Positions 54,100 to 64,000 of a stretch of DNA of 64,000 nucleotides are shown piece after piece. Source of the stretch: Turritopsis dohrnii (lineage: Eukaryota; Cnidaria; Hydrozoa; Anthoathecata; Oceaniidae); NCBI GenBank assembly GCA_027922465.2, contig BQMF02000470.1, positions 124,001-188,000 of the forward strand, written 5' to 3'. The stretch's first letter is position 1. The number at the start of each line of letters is the position of its first letter. A program made the translations under genes and the position numbers. A model generated the notes under the pieces. That model saw only the letters and a list, made by a program, of their open reading frames with translations. It was not told where the DNA came from and did not search any database.

Positions 54100-55385
54100 T
54101 ATATATACCGCTCCTAGAGTTAGGGGTGCTTTTAATCACACACATCAGGCTTTGTAATATGAGGCGTGCGATCGCACGCGCGCCCCTCCACGCACGCCTT
54201 AAAATCTTCAGACTTGCAACAAAAAGCTCGCCTTAACAGTTCTTGAATTGCTTGAGACGTGCTACATTTCGCACGCCTCGATGATTATCTCTACGTATAA
54301 TTTATATGTCATTTTTTTTATTTAATTTATTATTTCTTTTCATTCATTATGATTTCCGGGTTTTTTTCTCATACAGAAAGTTTCTATGAAAAAGCACCCC
54401 ACGTGTGTATGAAAAAATATGTAGACATTTTTTAAACAATGGTGTCTGCTATTGAAAATAAAGATATTTCGTCATAAGAATAATAAACATTTCATCCCGT
54501 GAGGAGTATTGCTTGAGCATTAAAAAACACCTGTTTCTCACAAAATGCTCTCTTATTTTTAGCTTTAAATTTATATATTAAAACATTTTTGAGGAAGCAC
54601 CCAGGTCTTGTCATGAGAGGTGTGCAACCAGCCAGCATAATTGTTATTTTAACTCGCGCAAGTTTCTATTTGTGGAAATACCAGTTAAGCTTCCATTTCA
54701 CTGACTGTAAAGGGACCTGGAAACTAAGATGCTTTTTAATTTCATTGAATAACACGAAAACGAGTCCTGCTGGTACCACTTATGTTTTCGTATTCTTTCG
54801 TTAGGTGAACAAATGAATTCGTATAACGAAGGAAATTTCAAAATTACCTTAGCAACGGTGGTTGTTCTCCCTAGCAACAGCTAATTGGTGAATAATCACT
54901 TAATATACCACATTATCTTTCGTTGTCAATTGACCTCGAAAACTTTTATAATAAGTTGAGCATGTTTTTAAAGCGTATCTACGTGCGCGATTAAAAGCGC
55001 GTCTTAAGTAACTCTAGGAGTGCGCCTCATAATGACAAGACTGGAAAGAAAAAATCTATTGGTCAAAAAATTGAATGAAAAAATGATGAAGTTAATAATG
55101 TTGGGTTGTTATTTATATGCTCAAAAATCACAGAGAAGTTGATTTTAAAAAGTCTAGATCCCAAAATTTTCTTTGTCACCCAACCATGGTGGGTGACATT
55201 TGCCATCAAAAATTCCCAATTCTGGTAATACGCCTGACACAGATACTCTTTAAAAACATGTTCAACTTATTATATTAATTTTCATGCTCAATTGACAATG
55301 AAGGATAACTTAGTGATTATTCACCAATTTTCTGTTGCTAGGGAGAACGACTGTCATTGCTAAGGTAATTTTGAAATTTATAATT
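54100..55385 (+). repeat. Dispersed repeat A copy split by later insertion(s)
   Basis: 54,100-54,145 (ctcctagagttaggggtgc, cttttaatcacacac) and 55,237-55,385 (gatactctttaaaaacatg, gttgctagggagaacgac) are consecutive parts of repeat A. 54,146-55,236, starting CAGGCTTTGTAATATGAGGC and ending CGCCTG with acacat/acacag flanks, was inserted between them. Confidence 0.6.
54602..55043 (-). repeat. Dispersed repeat A, complete copy
   Basis: 442 bp from CAGGTCTTGTCATGAGAGG to CGCCTCATAATGACAAGACTG (inverted ends about 20 bp, imperfect). Best copy for defining the family; on the minus strand it contains gttgctagggagaac then ccgttgctaagg. Confidence 0.85.
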
Positions 55386-55996
55386 GAAAAGACTGGGTTA
55401 TATTAGGTGTTAACTAGAGATTAAAGTGAACGTTCACCCTAATTTTTTTCATGCAAAAACTTCAAAATGTAATGATATTCATTTATTTTTTCAAAAAATG
55501 TCTCTTCATCATGTGTGTCTCTTGAAAAAATAAGGTGTTTACTCTGTTAAGTGTGTGGTGTCACTCATACATGCAGATGAAAGAGCTTTATTAAAAATAA
55601 AGTGCTTTTAAAAACAACGTACATAGTATGGCTGAAATATGCAGCTCTTCGGATAATTTGGCAGGCTTTGTAATAAGAAAAAAAGGAGGTGTGTGACGTC
55701 TCGCACACCTAATCAAGAATTAAGGCGTTTTAGGCGTGCTAATTATCACTCCCCTGAAGCTGTTCAGGCGTGTAATGGTGTGCGATCCAAGAAATAATTA
55801 TTATTCTTATGTCCTAATGGAAACGAAATTTTTAATCCCTAGTCAACGGGTATATAATGTTTTTATGAGGACTTACAGTGTCGAATCCATAGGTTTTTGG
55901 GGCATAACGTTTTCTTATATATGCTGAATGCATGGTTTAGTGTCAAACACCTGAAATTTACAAATTTCATCAAGCAAAACTAAACGATGTGCTCTT

Positions 55997-56402
55997 CAGG
56001 CCTCGAAATTTCAAACTTTCACGTAAACTATACTTGGTTTCCGTATTATATCAGTAATGGAAACGATCGTTACCGATGTAGTTCATTAATGACTGGGTAC
56101 CGCCGTTTTGGTTCTGGGAAACGATCGTTTCTGTATTTGTTACCGAAAAGCGCCAGCCGAGTGATGAATAAAGTCAAATGAGTCCGTCAAAGTTTAAGGG
56201 TGTTGTTGTTTTCATTTGATTTCATTTTATGTCGTTATCATCTCAGTGATTCAACTGTTTTATCCTCTCTAAAGCAGAAATGGGTACTTTACAGAAACGG
56301 AAATTCGTTTTCCTAGGTGATGCTATCACGGGTAACGATGCGATAACGATACGGTAACGATGCGGTAACGGAACGATCGTTACCGTGAAATTTCGAGGCC
56401 TG
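55997..56402. mobile_element. hAT-like MITE, 5-bp TSD, CGTTACCG-rich
   Basis: Perfect 17-bp inverted ends CAGGCCTCGAAATTTCA; TSD ctctt at 55,992-55,996 and 56,403-56,407. The interior has repeated cgataacga/cggtaacga words and gaacgatcgttaccg at both ends. Confidence 0.9.
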
Positions 56403-57172
56403 CTCTTCTCTCTATTTTTACTTCCTTTTCCTCTTGTCATTGTATCAATATTTCAGAACTGCAAAGTAGAGAGATAATGTTCGATATCAATTCCCTTGAG
56501 AGTTTTATTTTTGTATATGTTTAAAAGTACACTTTAAAACTTTAAATCAGCAAACAAACCCTTAAAATCCCTGTAACTTAAATTTTTTGGGCACATTTTT
56601 TGGGCACCCATAATGGTTCAACGTTGTCAAAAACCCTCTGGATTCGACACTGACTTACAAAAAATTTACGAAAGAAATCTCCAGCTAATGAATGGTTTTG
56701 TTCAAAACGTAACAAATGTTCATTTTATTTTCAAATTTAAAATGTAATTCAATCTTCTCATTATGAGGCGCGTGATCACATTAACGCTCGACATGACTTT
56801 CATAGAGTAACTTAAGAAACACTTTTAATCGCGCACATAAAAACACGCTCAACTTATTATATTAGTTTTCATGGTCAATTGACAACGAAGGATAACTTAA
56901 GTATATACCGTAAATGACCAATTAAGCACCCTGGGCACTTATAATTTTTTTTAACTTTTACGATGGGCGCTTATACGGACGAGGCGCTTAATTGAGTCCT
57001 GGGCGGTTAATAAAAAATCACTAAAACCACCAATACATTTTATCTTTTCACTGAATACTGACAAAAGAACTGCTCGATAAATACTCTCACTTTGAGATGA
57101 AAATAATTCATTCTTGCGTTATTGGGTTTCCTTCTTTGTGGTGAAATATATGTTCAGGTAGGTAATTTTGAA

Positions 57173-58388
57173 CAGCGACATATCCAGGCCGTTTGGCAGC
57201 CCGGTATACCGGTTTGGGCGCCCAAACTCTAGCGCCCAAAAAAGTTTTTTTAACTTTTTTCTTTTTGTTTATATCGTGCGAAAAAGGTCATTAATTATTC
57301 ATCATGTTATGTCTGTCATTTGAAAAGAAAGAAAAAAATATGTAAATGTCTGTAACTGGTGTTCGTATGTATCGGAAAGTACGAACATGTGCACTTAAAT
57401 CTCAAGTGAGTTACCTTCTTGAAAAAGGCAAGCACATGGCAGGCCTGGGGAGGAAAAAATAGGCCGGCGTGCGGTCCACCACTCGCCTCATTTCCACATG
57501 GCGTGCGTAGTTTTTCACACGCCTGGAAGTTACTTTGGGGTGCGATTCGCACGTCTGTTGGATTTTGGCGTGCGACCGAAATTTCTTCACTGGCTTTGAA
57601 AAGTCTACTTTCCTGTTTTTTCTTAATGAAGCATGTACCACTAATAATTATCATGTCAGTTATTTAATGAGCTCTGTTGATTATTAAAATGAAAAACATA
57701 ACCGCACTTCCGCCTATCATTTCTAATGAGTCTCTTTAGAATTAAGAATATATATTCGTTATGAATAAAAAAATGAGTTGTTATTTTTCTATCTTTTGAT
57801 GTATTTTCTTATGAAATTATCGCTAATGTGAGTAATGCTTACAGGTACCTGCTGTTTAAAATAGAAACGTAAGATTTTAAATTCACAAGGAACTGCAATG
57901 AGCATGGAAATTAAAAATTTGTTTGGTCCTCATTTTAATAGCGTTTCTAATCCTGGGTACATAAAATTATGTGCCCGGCATGAAGTATTTCTTGGAACAA
58001 GTTCTCATTTCGCAGCCTCTCGTTCCTATAACAATGAGAAATCTATTTCTTGACGCGTTCACATGCACATTCTAAAAACAAGTGTGCATATACAGAAAAA
58101 TAAACCGTGAATAAAATGCAAACAGAAAGGATATTAATATGTAATGTGAAAGTAAAATAACGTTTTTTTTTTATATTTTTGTTAAGCAGCTAGGCGTGCG
58201 ATGAGTCACACGTCTAAAATTGAGATGGCGTGTGCGGGGGCGTGCGAGTGCGATCGCACGCCTTTCCTCCCCAGGCCTGCATGGTTTCTTTTTGCAGAAA
58301 CAATTTTAGCTTGTTTTTCAAAAGTAAATGAGAACGAGAACTCCAAGATTTAACCGGTCTGCCCAAAAAAACGCTGGATACGTCACTG
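57173..58388. mobile_element. hAT-like element with 5-bp TSD, inside repeat A
   Basis: Ends CAGCGACATATCCAGGCC and reverse complement CAGTGACGTATCCAGCG; TSD ttgaa at 57,168-57,172 and 58,389-58,393, matching the intact repeat A sequence gtaattttgaaatttcc. It hosts a second hAT-like element. Confidence 0.85.
57440..58279. mobile_element. hAT-like element with 5-bp TSD, nested third level
   Basis: Ends CAGGCCTGGGGAGGAAAAAA and reverse complement CAGGCCTGGGGAGGAAAGGC; TSD catgg at 57,435-57,439 and 58,280-58,284. Subterminal ggcgtgcg/cgcacgcc words. Confidence 0.9.
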
Positions 58389-58544
58389 TTGAAATTTCCT
58401 TCGTTATACGAATTCATTTCTTCACCTAACGAAAGAATATGAAAACATAAGTGGTACCAGCAGGACTCGTATTCATGTTATTCAAAGAAATTAAAAAGCA
58501 TCTTAGTTTCCAGCTCCCTTTACAGTAACAGTGAAATGGAAGCT

Positions 58545-58873
58545 GAAAACCGGACAGGGTTGACTTCAATCGTGAACCGGATATTTGGATGAAAACTGTT
58601 CAATTGGTCAAATAATATATCGTGCTCAAATCTATTTCGTCTAACGTAAGTGTCATCAACGTATCTTCTGTAAAACTTGGGTTTTAAGGGTTTCACAATT
58701 TCATTCTCCATCTTGTTGAGGAAACAACCTGTAAAAACCACCGATAATGGACCACCCATTGCTACACCATCTGTCTGTTTATACAGACAGTCGTTAACAG
58801 AAAATATGCACTCAGTGGTAACTTTGAATAGTAGACTCTTTTTAAAATTTTGTAATTTATCTAACTTGATAAT
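58545..58873 (-). pseudogene. Second Penelope RT fragment
   Basis: Reads [20 protein letters not shown], then [20 protein letters not shown] and FYRRYVDDTYVRR. These are RT motifs B and C, clearly related to but diverged from 13,631-15,565. Truncated on both sides. Confidence 0.88.
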
Positions 58874-59440
58874 GTAAGCCTGTGCCTTACGAAAAGCTTT
58901 GTATGTATATTTGTAGTTTTACATGTGTTTTTAATACAATAATTATTCACTGGCTGTTATTATTTTTCTATATTGAAAATTTTAAGGCGCGCGCCTGCGA
59001 TCGCACACCTCATATTACAAGCCTGATTTGGCAGACATTTTTGAAAGACAGATTTGTGTCTTTGTCAAAAAAGTTTCAAACCCATGTATACCTACACAGA
59101 AATACTCCAATGAAAGTGACACTAATGAAATTCCAGACAGTTTGTTTGGAGTAAAAATCAGTTTATCAGAAAACAGTGATTTTAGAAGGAATGTAGATTT
59201 TAGAAACTGCTCAAAATGACTGAAACTCATATCTTTCTTCTGGGGGAACATGTGTTGCCATCACAGAAGCCTTTTTTTGTCCCAATCTGTTTTGGAAGCT
59301 GCTTTAAGTGCCTTGAGCAATCATTCTGGTCAATTTCTTTGACTTGGAATTTGGTAAAATGTGAAAGAATAATTTGTGGCTGGATTGGTACAACCTATCC
59401 CAAAGCAACTTGGCATTTTTCAAATCAAAAAATTAAGTAA

Positions 59441-59694
59441 ATGATGTATTACTATAAGTTTTTTAAATAGTGTTAGGGTTTGGTTCAATAACAAACTTTC
59501 ATTGGGTAAAGATTTTTTCTGCATGGTGTGACATCATTAACCATTCATAATGAGCATCAGTCTCAACTGTATTATCAGTGAAGAAAAAACTCATTCTTCA
59601 TTCTTCATTAAAAGAATTAATAATTTTTGAACAAAAGGAGCATTTACAAAAATTCAAAAGGTATTTTTCAATGAACTACTAATGCACTTCATTC
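59441..59694. other. Flank without recognised feature
   Basis: Sequence between the split ORF and the TTAA element; nothing recognised. Confidence 0.35.
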
Positions 59695-59889
59695 TTAAAG
59701 GGGAGGTTTGGTGATTTTTCACTTTTTAAAAGTGATCATTTTAATCTAAAGATGATCTCTGGAACGTGAGGTCGAAATATTGATAAAATAAATTTAACTA
59801 ACTCATCAATCGTTTGCTAGTTAAAACAAAAGATATACAAAAGGACTTTAGGACATCCGTGGTGGAGTTTTAGCAAACCTTATGCGTTG

Positions 59890-60300
59890 TTAGGTTTGAC
59901 TAAAATTGGCCAATTTTGGCCAAATTTGAAACAAAATTTGCGAAGTCCTTCAATTTTCATGAAATTTTGAACGAAGCACATTTGGTAGGTGCTGATTTCA
60001 ACTTTGACAGTCATTTTGTCAGACTTAACTAAAATTGGACAATTTGGGCCAAATTTGGACCAAATTTCGGAAGTTCTTCAAATTTCACAAACTTTTGCAT
60101 GGATTACATTTGAAAGGTGCTGATTTCAAATGTGGCAGTAATTTTGTCAGATTTGACTAAAATTGGACAATTCGGGCCAAATTTGGACCAAATTTCGAAA
60201 AATCTTCAACTTTCATGAAAGTTTGTACAAAGCACAGATGGAAGACGTATATTTTGAATTTGCCAGTCATTTTGTTAGATTTGACCATAATTTACGAAAA
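59890..60300. repeat. Tandem repeat, period about 128 bp, about 3 units
   Basis: The word taaaattgg recurs at 59,901, 60,030 and 60,158, with a partial fourth unit at 60,285. Each unit has ccaaatttggaccaaattt, cttcaa.tttcat and gtgctgatttcaa. Confidence 0.88.
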
Positions 60301-61017
60301 AAGTAAAGAAATGAAATTGTGATAAAGCACGATTTATATACTCCACTTGTTAGTGAATTGACCCATCTGTCTACACACTGATACAAACCGAAAGTATAAA
60401 TATCATGCACAAGATATTGGTGAACTGTTTTTCTGGCTCCAAAACATCATAGTGAATTGCAAAGTGGTCAAGATTAAGTTAAATAAATTAAAGATTGAAT
60501 TAGGCTAAAGCAATTTTCTCTAGGCCTGATGTGGAAATTGTTCAAGCCATGAGGCTTCTAGTTCTGATTGATTTCCCTCGCAGTTATTTTTCTTTGTCTT
60601 CATCTGTTAACTTTTTTTTGAAAAAGTTGTGTTAAGAAAACTAAGTTTAGTTATATACAACAGACTTCGTCACAACAGCTGCGCGATCGCGTTCCTGCAC
60701 GCTGTGGCGTAGCTAAAGCTATGCAATGGACATGTTTTTTCGCGTAGTTACAATTTAGCTTAACATGAAAAACTTTTCTTGTTGTTTATTTTACTTTTTA
60801 TTGTAAGCAAGAAATCTATTAAAACCTTCTGTGTTCTTGATTCAATTTTCTTACTGTCCAAACTATATATCCGCGGCACTTGTTTATGTTTAATATGGCA
60901 CATAGTCAAAATGTCAATTCCTGTGAAAGAAAATGGCGTACATCCATTCTTAATTCAAAACTGTATCCATATCTCGAAATATCTTTTGAATCGTTATGAG
61001 ATGAATAATCAAAATTT

Positions 61018-62383
61018 CAGGCTGTCAAGTGCGTCATTTTTTTCATTTTTTTCATTTTTTTGAAGAGCTTTCATTTTTTTCATTTTTTCTATGGTTTTGT
61101 CATTTTATTCATTTTTTTCACCCAAACTGTCAGTTATGTTCAGTTTTTATCAGAAAGCTTGTATCAGTTTACCTTTTATATAGTTTAATATAAGAGATAA
61201 GAAAGTGTTCCTTCATCTGTTTAGAGCTTAACTTCAGTTGTTTATCTAGTTAAAACTAAAAAGTAATTCTTTTTAGTAGTTCGTAAGGTGAAGATTGAAA
61301 TATTTAGGTGAAGGTGGTGAAGTGGTGTGATAGCTGACTTGAAAGAGAAGATGAGAATGGAGTTAAGCTGAAGTTTTGGTGCAAAAGAAAAATTGATCAG
61401 TATGCACAGTGTTTGTTAATTTATACTGAGTTAAAATTTTCAAGTCAAGGCTTAGGCATTTAAGCAGTACTCAGAGAAGCCCTACTGATATTTGATTTGG
61501 TAATAACGTTGGGCGATTTTCTCTGGCATATCTACTACTCCTGGAAGCTCATCCTCTGAAAAGGATTGCTTTAGGCAGAATCAATGTGGCTACTGTGGGT
61601 TGCTGAACAAAATGCAACATTACGAGACTGTGACAATTGTGACAGAGCTTCTCTGTAAGATCTTTCCCGATAATGAGGTTGCCAAACATCTTACTATGAG
61701 TCATCAAAAGGCATCCTGTGTTTTGCAGATGGTATAGGTCCTTAAGTTTGTAAGTGGTTTTGTAAAAAGGTCACATCACTAATGATAGGCAAATCTCCTT
61801 TACTGTTGATCAGTGGAAGATCTATCAAATGAAGGATATTCCTGTTGAGTGACAGGCTCAAATATTCAACTGCACACCTACTGGTCACAAGTTCTCAGTA
61901 CCAAAGTAGAGTCAGGGGTACCCAAATTCAACTTGCTTAGTAAAGTTATGAAAAGTTACCTGCCTACATAATGGTAATGCAGCAGTAGAACTGTAGTAGA
62001 AAATAATGACCCCTTAGATTATTTTATACTTTATAAAGATTTAGAGAAAGAGTAAAATTGTTGAGAAAGAGTTCAGTTGCTAGAATATTTAGTTTCTTTT
62101 CTTACTACGTGAATAACAATTACTTTATCAAGGATTTTTCAGATTTACCATGTTTCATTGTGTTTTCATCTATTTCATCTTCATGCTATCGTTAATATTT
62201 TTTATTTTTCCGCATAGAACTGTACTGATATGTTAAGTTGTGAAGATAAATTATTGAAACAGGCTAAAAAAAGTGTCATTTTTTGCCATTTTATTCTATA
62301 AAATTTTCATTTTTTGTCATTTTTTTTCAAATTTTTTGTCATTTTTTTGTCATTTTTTATGATATACAAGACTTGACAGCCTG
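61018..62383. mobile_element. hAT-like element with TGTCATTTTTT subterminal repeats
   Basis: Inverted ends CAGGCTGTCAAGT and ACTTGACAGCCTG. (t)cattttttt words are clustered at 61,033-61,125 and 62,270-62,360. TSD not clear. The interior encodes a hAT fragment. Confidence 0.75.
61561..61736 (+). pseudogene. hAT-family transposase fragment
   Basis: An open frame reads CFRQNQCGYCGLLNKMQHYE then TELLCKIFPDNEVAKHLTMS. The 'L...MFPDS.IAK....' pattern resembles the N-terminal region of DUF4371/hAT-like transposases. Short, ends at a stop at 61,734. Confidence 0.5.
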
Positions 62384-62609
62384 TAAAAACACTTTATTTT
62401 GATAAAGCTTTTTTCTTTGCACATATGCTTTCTGCACGGAGTGACGTCACACGCTGAACAGATTAAAAATCTTATTTTTTTCAATAGAAAAACATGACGA
62501 AAAAACGTTTTTTGAAAGAAATGAACGAATAAGATTACTATATTTTGAAGTTTTGGTATGGAATAAACCATCTCAGGCGAAAAAAAATTAGGGCGAACTT
62601 CCCCTTTAA

Positions 62610-63487
62610 GGCTCTTGTACAATATTTGTTACAATATTTTTCATAGTACGTGATCCCGTAACTAATGTATTCTAGCTAAAGCTTTTATCCCGCGATTAGA
62701 CATTTCTTCATGGTATAACCAGTAAACACATACATACACACATACACATGGCGTCAGGGTTGTATTATTATTCTGACGTCTGTTTCTTTCGATTTGGGAA
62801 ATGCCATGTGTTACTTGTTTAAAATAAATGAAACCAATTATATCTACTAATCGAATGAATGGAAAGATAGAACATCTGCCCTTTTGTATGTTTTTTTCTA
62901 TGCTGCTTTGTCTGGTTTTACCAAATTTATCATTTTTTTTTCTCAAAAGTATAACATCAAATTGCCATACGTTTCAAAATGCCAGCATCATCACGAACGA
63001 AATCACTAATGCCCATTGTAAGTGCTTAGTTTTCTATATGAGACGTACGTTGAGAAGTTAAGATTGGCGTTCGAATGAATTCATAAGCATCTTAGTACAT
63101 AATGGGAAATTTTCGTGACGAACGCAAGTATGCTATTTGTCAAGCCCTGGCCTTAAGCTGTTCTTTGGTAGTTGATTTACTTCCAGAGGAATGTATAGTA
63201 GGCTTTATTGACTTGCAAGATATATAGTCAATTGTCTAAATATCAAGAATATCAACTGGTCCGGATTTATATCAGCTTCTTTAGCTCTTCATTTTTCTAT
63301 TCTCTCTCTTCCCCTTGCTTCCTGTCTTACCCTGGATACGGTATTAATGAACTTGTATGTTTGCCAGTTTAGGATGTTTGTGAAGATCCTGTAATTAGGG
63401 AAGAAAAAAGTTTTTTACATGTACTTAAATAATTTTTTATGGACTTCAATGGATTATATTATCTCTACACTCAATGGTTAAACATAT
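62610..63487. other. Flank and 3' UTR of the fucosyltransferase gene
   Basis: No transposon termini. The minus-strand 3' UTR of the gene at 63,488 should lie here; an AATAAA on the minus strand was not confidently chosen. Confidence 0.4.
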
Positions 63488-64000
63488 TTAAAGCACAGTT
63501 CTTTGTGCTGTTTTATTTCTGTATGAAAGCAATAGGTATTTTGAATGAGCATCATTGGAATCACAATCTTTTGTGAAATTCCAAACATCTGACATTCTAA
63601 CCATTCTTTGCTTCATGGGAACTTCATTAAGCATCCTGCACAACTCACAAATAAAAATCGAAGGTTGAGGAAACCAGTCTGTTGGCCTTTTCCTATGGTA
63701 TTTCTGTTGCCATTCAAAATATTTATTGTAAAGAGCATCATTTTCATTTAAGAGTTTCAGATAATCTGCTAGTTCATTGCCACTATGAAACTGATCGACA
63801 CTTATATAAGAACCTGGTATCATGATGTCGTTAGCAGAAAGAACTATTGGAACCATGTCATATTCTAATGATCTCCAGTATTTCTCTGTTACGTAATCTT
63901 GACATACAATGTTTTCTGCAGCAAAATAAAATTTGTATTGTTTTAGTGCTGTTAAGCAATTGTCTTTGTCGCATTCCATTTTCCCAAAATGAGTAAAGAA
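63488..64000 (-). CDS. Alpha-1,3-fucosyltransferase, GT10 family, C-terminal part
   Basis: 170 residues, open to the window edge, ending at a stop at 63,488-63,490. GT10 enzymes transfer fucose from GDP-fucose to N-acetylglucosamine-containing glycans in the Golgi lumen. The fragment begins FGKMECDKDNC and has the donor-binding core YKFYFAAENIVCQDYVTEKY then W, followed by VPIVLSANDIMIPGSYISVD and an E/W-rich end with CELC. FxxxFENS..DYVTEK is the GT10 signature (here AENIVCQDYVTEKYW). The N-terminal membrane anchor and stem are off-window. Paralogue (FUT-type) not assignable. Confidence 0.93.
   Translation of the reverse strand, partial: FFTHFGKMECDKDNCLTALKQYKFYFAAENIVCQDYVTEKYWRSLEYDMVPIVLSANDIMIPGSYISVDQFHSGNELADYLKLLNENDALYNKYFEWQQKYHRKRPTDWFPQPSIFICELCRMLNEVPMKQRMVRMSDVWNFTKDCDSNDAHSKYLLLSYRNKTAQRTVL

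Larger units (their letters stand above)
56753..58545 (+). repeat. Dispersed repeat A copy, split
   Basis: Left part 56,753-56,906 (cattatgaggcgcgtgatca, caattgacaacgaagg) and right part 58,389-58,545 (gaaatttccttcgttatacg, ttagtttccagctccc). The middle is replaced by 56,907-57,172 (ccgtaaatgaccaattaagc, another repeat) and the element 57,173-58,388. Confidence 0.75.
55662..59025. mobile_element. hAT-like composite element, 6-bp TSD
   Basis: Ends CAGGCTTTGTAATAAG and reverse complement CAGGCTTGTAATATGAGG. TSD atttgg exact at 55,656-55,661 and 59,026-59,031. Near both ends lie GC-rich gtgtgcgat/tcgcacacc words. It contains 55,997-56,402, repeat A (56,753-58,545) with two nested elements, and a Penelope fragment. 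Confidence 0.82.
55628..59219 (+). pseudogene. Unrecognised ORF split by a 3.4-kb transposon
   Basis: An ATG at 55,628-55,630 opens MAEICSSSDNL. The frame is cut at 55,661 and continues in phase at 59,032 (ADIFERQICVFVKKVSNP) to a stop at 59,217-59,219, about 74 residues in all, if the inserted element and one copy of its 6-bp TSD are removed. The ORF 59,216-59,440 (TETHIFLLGEHVLPSQK) overlaps the stop and could be its continuation after a frameshift. Not recognised as a known family; it may be a host gene exon or part of an older element. Confidence 0.5.
59699..62605. mobile_element. TTAA-flanked element (piggyBac/Kolobok-type), 2.9 kb
   Basis: Ends AGGGGAGGTTTGG and reverse complement AGGGGAAGTTCGC, with TTAA at 59,695-59,698 and 62,606-62,609. 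No transposase recognised. It contains a 128-bp tandem repeat and a hAT-like insertion. Confidence 0.75.

Noticed and set aside
57411..57654. Minus-strand ORFs of 76-112 residues
   Set aside because: They lie across the GC-rich terminus of a hAT-like element and have no family motif.
1..64000. A prokaryote-style defence system or gene cluster
   Set aside because: All long frames are metazoan host genes or transposon proteins; no operon organisation exists.

Overview
This is a piece of an AT-rich animal nuclear genome. It has spliced genes with GT-AG introns, metazoan protein families, and very dense, deeply nested transposable elements. The mix (Penelope, copia, R2-like and several APE-type LINE remnants, hAT, PIF/Harbinger, TA- and TTAA-targeting elements, tRNA-Glu-like SINEs) fits an aquatic invertebrate such as a cnidarian, sponge or lophotrochozoan. 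I cannot name the species. Only about 3 kb of the 64 kb is recognisable host coding sequence.

Host genes. (1) 1,369-28,062, minus: sixteen exons of EIF2B5 (eIF2B epsilon, the catalytic subunit of the guanine-nucleotide exchange factor for eIF2). All but one junction could be resolved by phase; the C-terminal W2 domain lies off the left edge. (2) 29,010-29,684, minus: an uninterrupted RAB28 small GTPase with a CSLQ prenylation tail, head-to-tail upstream of EIF2B5. (3) 63,488-64,000, minus: the last exon of a GT10 alpha-1,3-fucosyltransferase. (4) 55,628-59,219, plus: an unrecognised ORF split by a 3.4-kb transposon.

Mobile elements inside EIF2B5. Intron 14 (1.7-8.65 kb) holds a copia integrase fragment, a Tigger/pogo remnant, one LINE inserted in another, and a 5-bp-TSD hAT-like element whose uninterrupted target survives near 34.63 kb. 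Intron 10 (9.8-16.9 kb) is filled by a Ty1/copia-type element with 70-bp LTRs and a tRNA-iMet-like primer site. It inserted 2 nt beyond the exon-10 donor hexamer. That element was later hit by a Penelope element with perfect 319-bp inverted arms, a short repeat, and a TA-flanked MITE that carries a SINE. Intron 6 is a 3.5-kb hAT transposon with a degenerate transposase. An internally deleted sister copy sits 58 bp upstream of the RAB28 start codon. Intron 3 contains a LINE split by a hAT-like element that itself contains a PIF/Harbinger remnant.

30-42 kb holds mostly terminal-inverted-repeat elements and a LINE cut by a G-run-rich TA-flanked transposon. 42.28-53.23 kb is one approximately 11-kb TA-flanked element, itself loaded with a full-length R2-like LINE (11-bp TSD), a SINE and a 2.7-kb element. 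53.6-59.0 kb is a stack of hAT-like elements with 5- or 6-bp TSDs. 59.7-62.6 kb is a TTAA-flanked element holding a tandem repeat and a hAT fossil.

The clearest unusual points are the 70-bp LTRs, the correlated TSD lengths, the transposons landing next to splice donors or inside ORFs, and the large 42-53 kb element with no recognised transposase.
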